From the NCBI RefSeq assembly GCF_946221145.1, contig NZ_CAMIOH010000226.1, positions 1 to 5,160 on the forward strand: DNA of 5,160 nucleotides, in the 5' to 3' direction. The first letter of the stretch is position 1. Every line of letters begins with the position of its first letter. The position numbers were made by a program, and so were the translations under genes. Positions 4,442-5,160 of the stretch are shown here, one piece after another. The notes below the pieces were generated by a model. That model was not told the DNA's origin. It saw nothing but the letters and a program-made list of their open reading frames with translations, and ran no database searches. The stretch is from an uncultured Paracoccus sp. (GTDB lineage Bacteria > Pseudomonadota > Alphaproteobacteria > Rhodobacterales > Rhodobacteraceae).

Positions 4442-5160
4442 ATGGCCACCCGCGTAAACCCGAACTGCAAGCTTGAGGACCAGGGGATCAAGGACCTCGG
4501 CCGGGTTTATTACAACCTGCTGGAACCCGCGCTGATGACCGAGGCGGTCGCGCGCGGCGAAGGCACGCTGGGTCTGGGCGGCACCTTCCTGGTGACCACC
4601 GGCGCCCATACCGGCCGGTCGCCCAAGGACAAGTTCGTCGTCCGCACCCCCGAGGTCGAGGACACGATCTGGTGGGAAAACAACAAGCCGATGGACCCGG
4701 CGGCGTTCGACCGGCTTCATGCCGACATGCTGGCCCATATGAAGGGCGGCGATTACTTCGTGCAGGATCTGTTCGGCGGCGCCGATGCCGACAACCGTCT
4801 GGACGTGCGCGTCGTGACCGAACTGGCCTGGCACGGGCTGTTCATCCGCCACCTGCTGCGCCGCCCCGATGCCGCCGAACTGGCATCCTTCGCGCCCGAA
4901 TTCACCATCATCAACTGCCCCAGCTTCAAGGCCGACCCGGAACGCCACGGCTGCCGTTCGCAAACCGTGATCGCGCTGAACTTCGCGAAAAAGCTGATCC
5001 TGATCGGCAACACCGCCTATGCCGGTGAAAACAAGAAATCCGTGTTCACGCTGCTGAACTATCTGCTGCCGGCCAAGGGCATCATGCCGATGCACTGTTC
5101 GGCCAACCACGCCATCGGCAATCCCGATGACAGCGCGGTGTTCTTTGGCCTGTCGGGCAC
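4442..5160 (+). CDS. pckA: Phosphoenolpyruvate carboxykinase (ATP), N-terminal part (3' end outside window)
   Basis: Converts oxaloacetate and ATP to phosphoenolpyruvate, CO2 and ADP, the entry step of gluconeogenesis from TCA-cycle acids. The first 239 residues are present; the ATP-type enzyme is usually about 530. Motifs: TGAHTGRSPKDKF (53-65), with the substrate-binding Arg59; TAYAGENKKSVF, with the conserved Tyr and the Lys expected to bind metal; and MHCSAN (217-222), with His218 matching the metal-ligand His of the E. coli enzyme. The window stops at FFGLSGT (233-239), the first residues of the kinase P-loop. There is no frameshift in what is seen. The ATG at 4442 has a strong GAGGAG ribosome-binding site 9 nt upstream, and the N-terminus MATRVNPNCKLEDQGI is typical of alphaproteobacterial PckA. 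It is divergent from hprK across 210 bp containing three LacI-type palindromes, which suggests carbon-source control. Confidence 0.97.
   Translation, partial: MATRVNPNCKLEDQGIKDLGRVYYNLLEPALMTEAVARGEGTLGLGGTFLVTTGAHTGRSPKDKFVVRTPEVEDTIWWENNKPMDPAAFDRLHADMLAHMKGGDYFVQDLFGGADADNRLDVRVVTELAWHGLFIRHLLRRPDAAELASFAPEFTIINCPSFKADPERHGCRSQTVIALNFAKKLILIGNTAYAGENKKSVFTLLNYLLPAKGIMPMHCSANHAIGNPDDSAVFFGLSG

Noticed and set aside
4397..5110. Long open frame of 237 codons on the minus strand across pckA
   Set aside because: It lies antisense to an unmistakable PckA, has no protein-family features, and reflects the GC-rich codon bias that leaves the opposite strand free of stops. It also runs across the promoter region.

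Overview
The window looks like chromosomal DNA from an alphaproteobacterium, most likely a member of the Rhodobacterales (Paracoccus/Rhodobacter-like). This rests on high GC content, strong third-position G/C bias, a short HPr kinase consisting of the kinase domain only, a clustered hprK-rapZ-EIIA(Man)-ptsH set next to an ATP-type pckA, and a bacterial choline sulfatase. The genus is inferred from protein style and gene order, not from a marker gene.

Layout, left to right. Positions 1-966 (+) hold the C-terminal two thirds of choline sulfatase (betC), cut by the left edge. A compact hairpin terminator at 970-992 separates it from genes converging on the minus strand. Reading that minus-strand block in its own direction, from 4231 down to 1000: hprK (GTG start), rapZ, an EIIA-Man-type PTS protein (TTG start), ptsH (HPr), a TetR-family regulator (GTG start), then after an 82-bp gap a small single-TM DUF2852-like protein. 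The first five genes overlap by 4 bp or abut exactly, so they look like one translationally coupled operon. The last gene appears to have its own promoter, with a 25-bp near-perfect palindrome placed across the likely transcription start. On the right, a 210-bp divergent intergenic region (4232-4441) separates hprK from pckA (+), which runs off the right edge just as its P-loop begins.

How the genes fit together. HPr carries both the catalytic His18 and the regulatory Ser49 that HprK would phosphorylate. EIIA-Man has its His9, but no EI, EIIB or EIIC is encoded here, so this is the regulatory PTS arm typical of alphaproteobacteria rather than a sugar importer. RapZ is a P-loop protein that commonly sits in such clusters. 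PckA carries out the first step of gluconeogenesis from oxaloacetate. The shared control region contains three copies of a LacI-family-like palindrome (TGTT-N2-CG-N2-AAC), consistent with carbon-status control of pckA and perhaps of the PTS operon. betC (choline-O-sulfate to choline) is a separate osmoprotectant/sulfur function.

The most interesting items are the triple operator array upstream of pckA, the promoter/palindrome module between tetR and the DUF2852 gene, the TetR gene joined without any gap to ptsH, and a RapZ with extensions at both ends and Arg in place of the P-loop Lys. I see no mobile element, tRNA, rRNA or CRISPR array. The core genes are recognisable families; what may be undescribed is the regulatory wiring.
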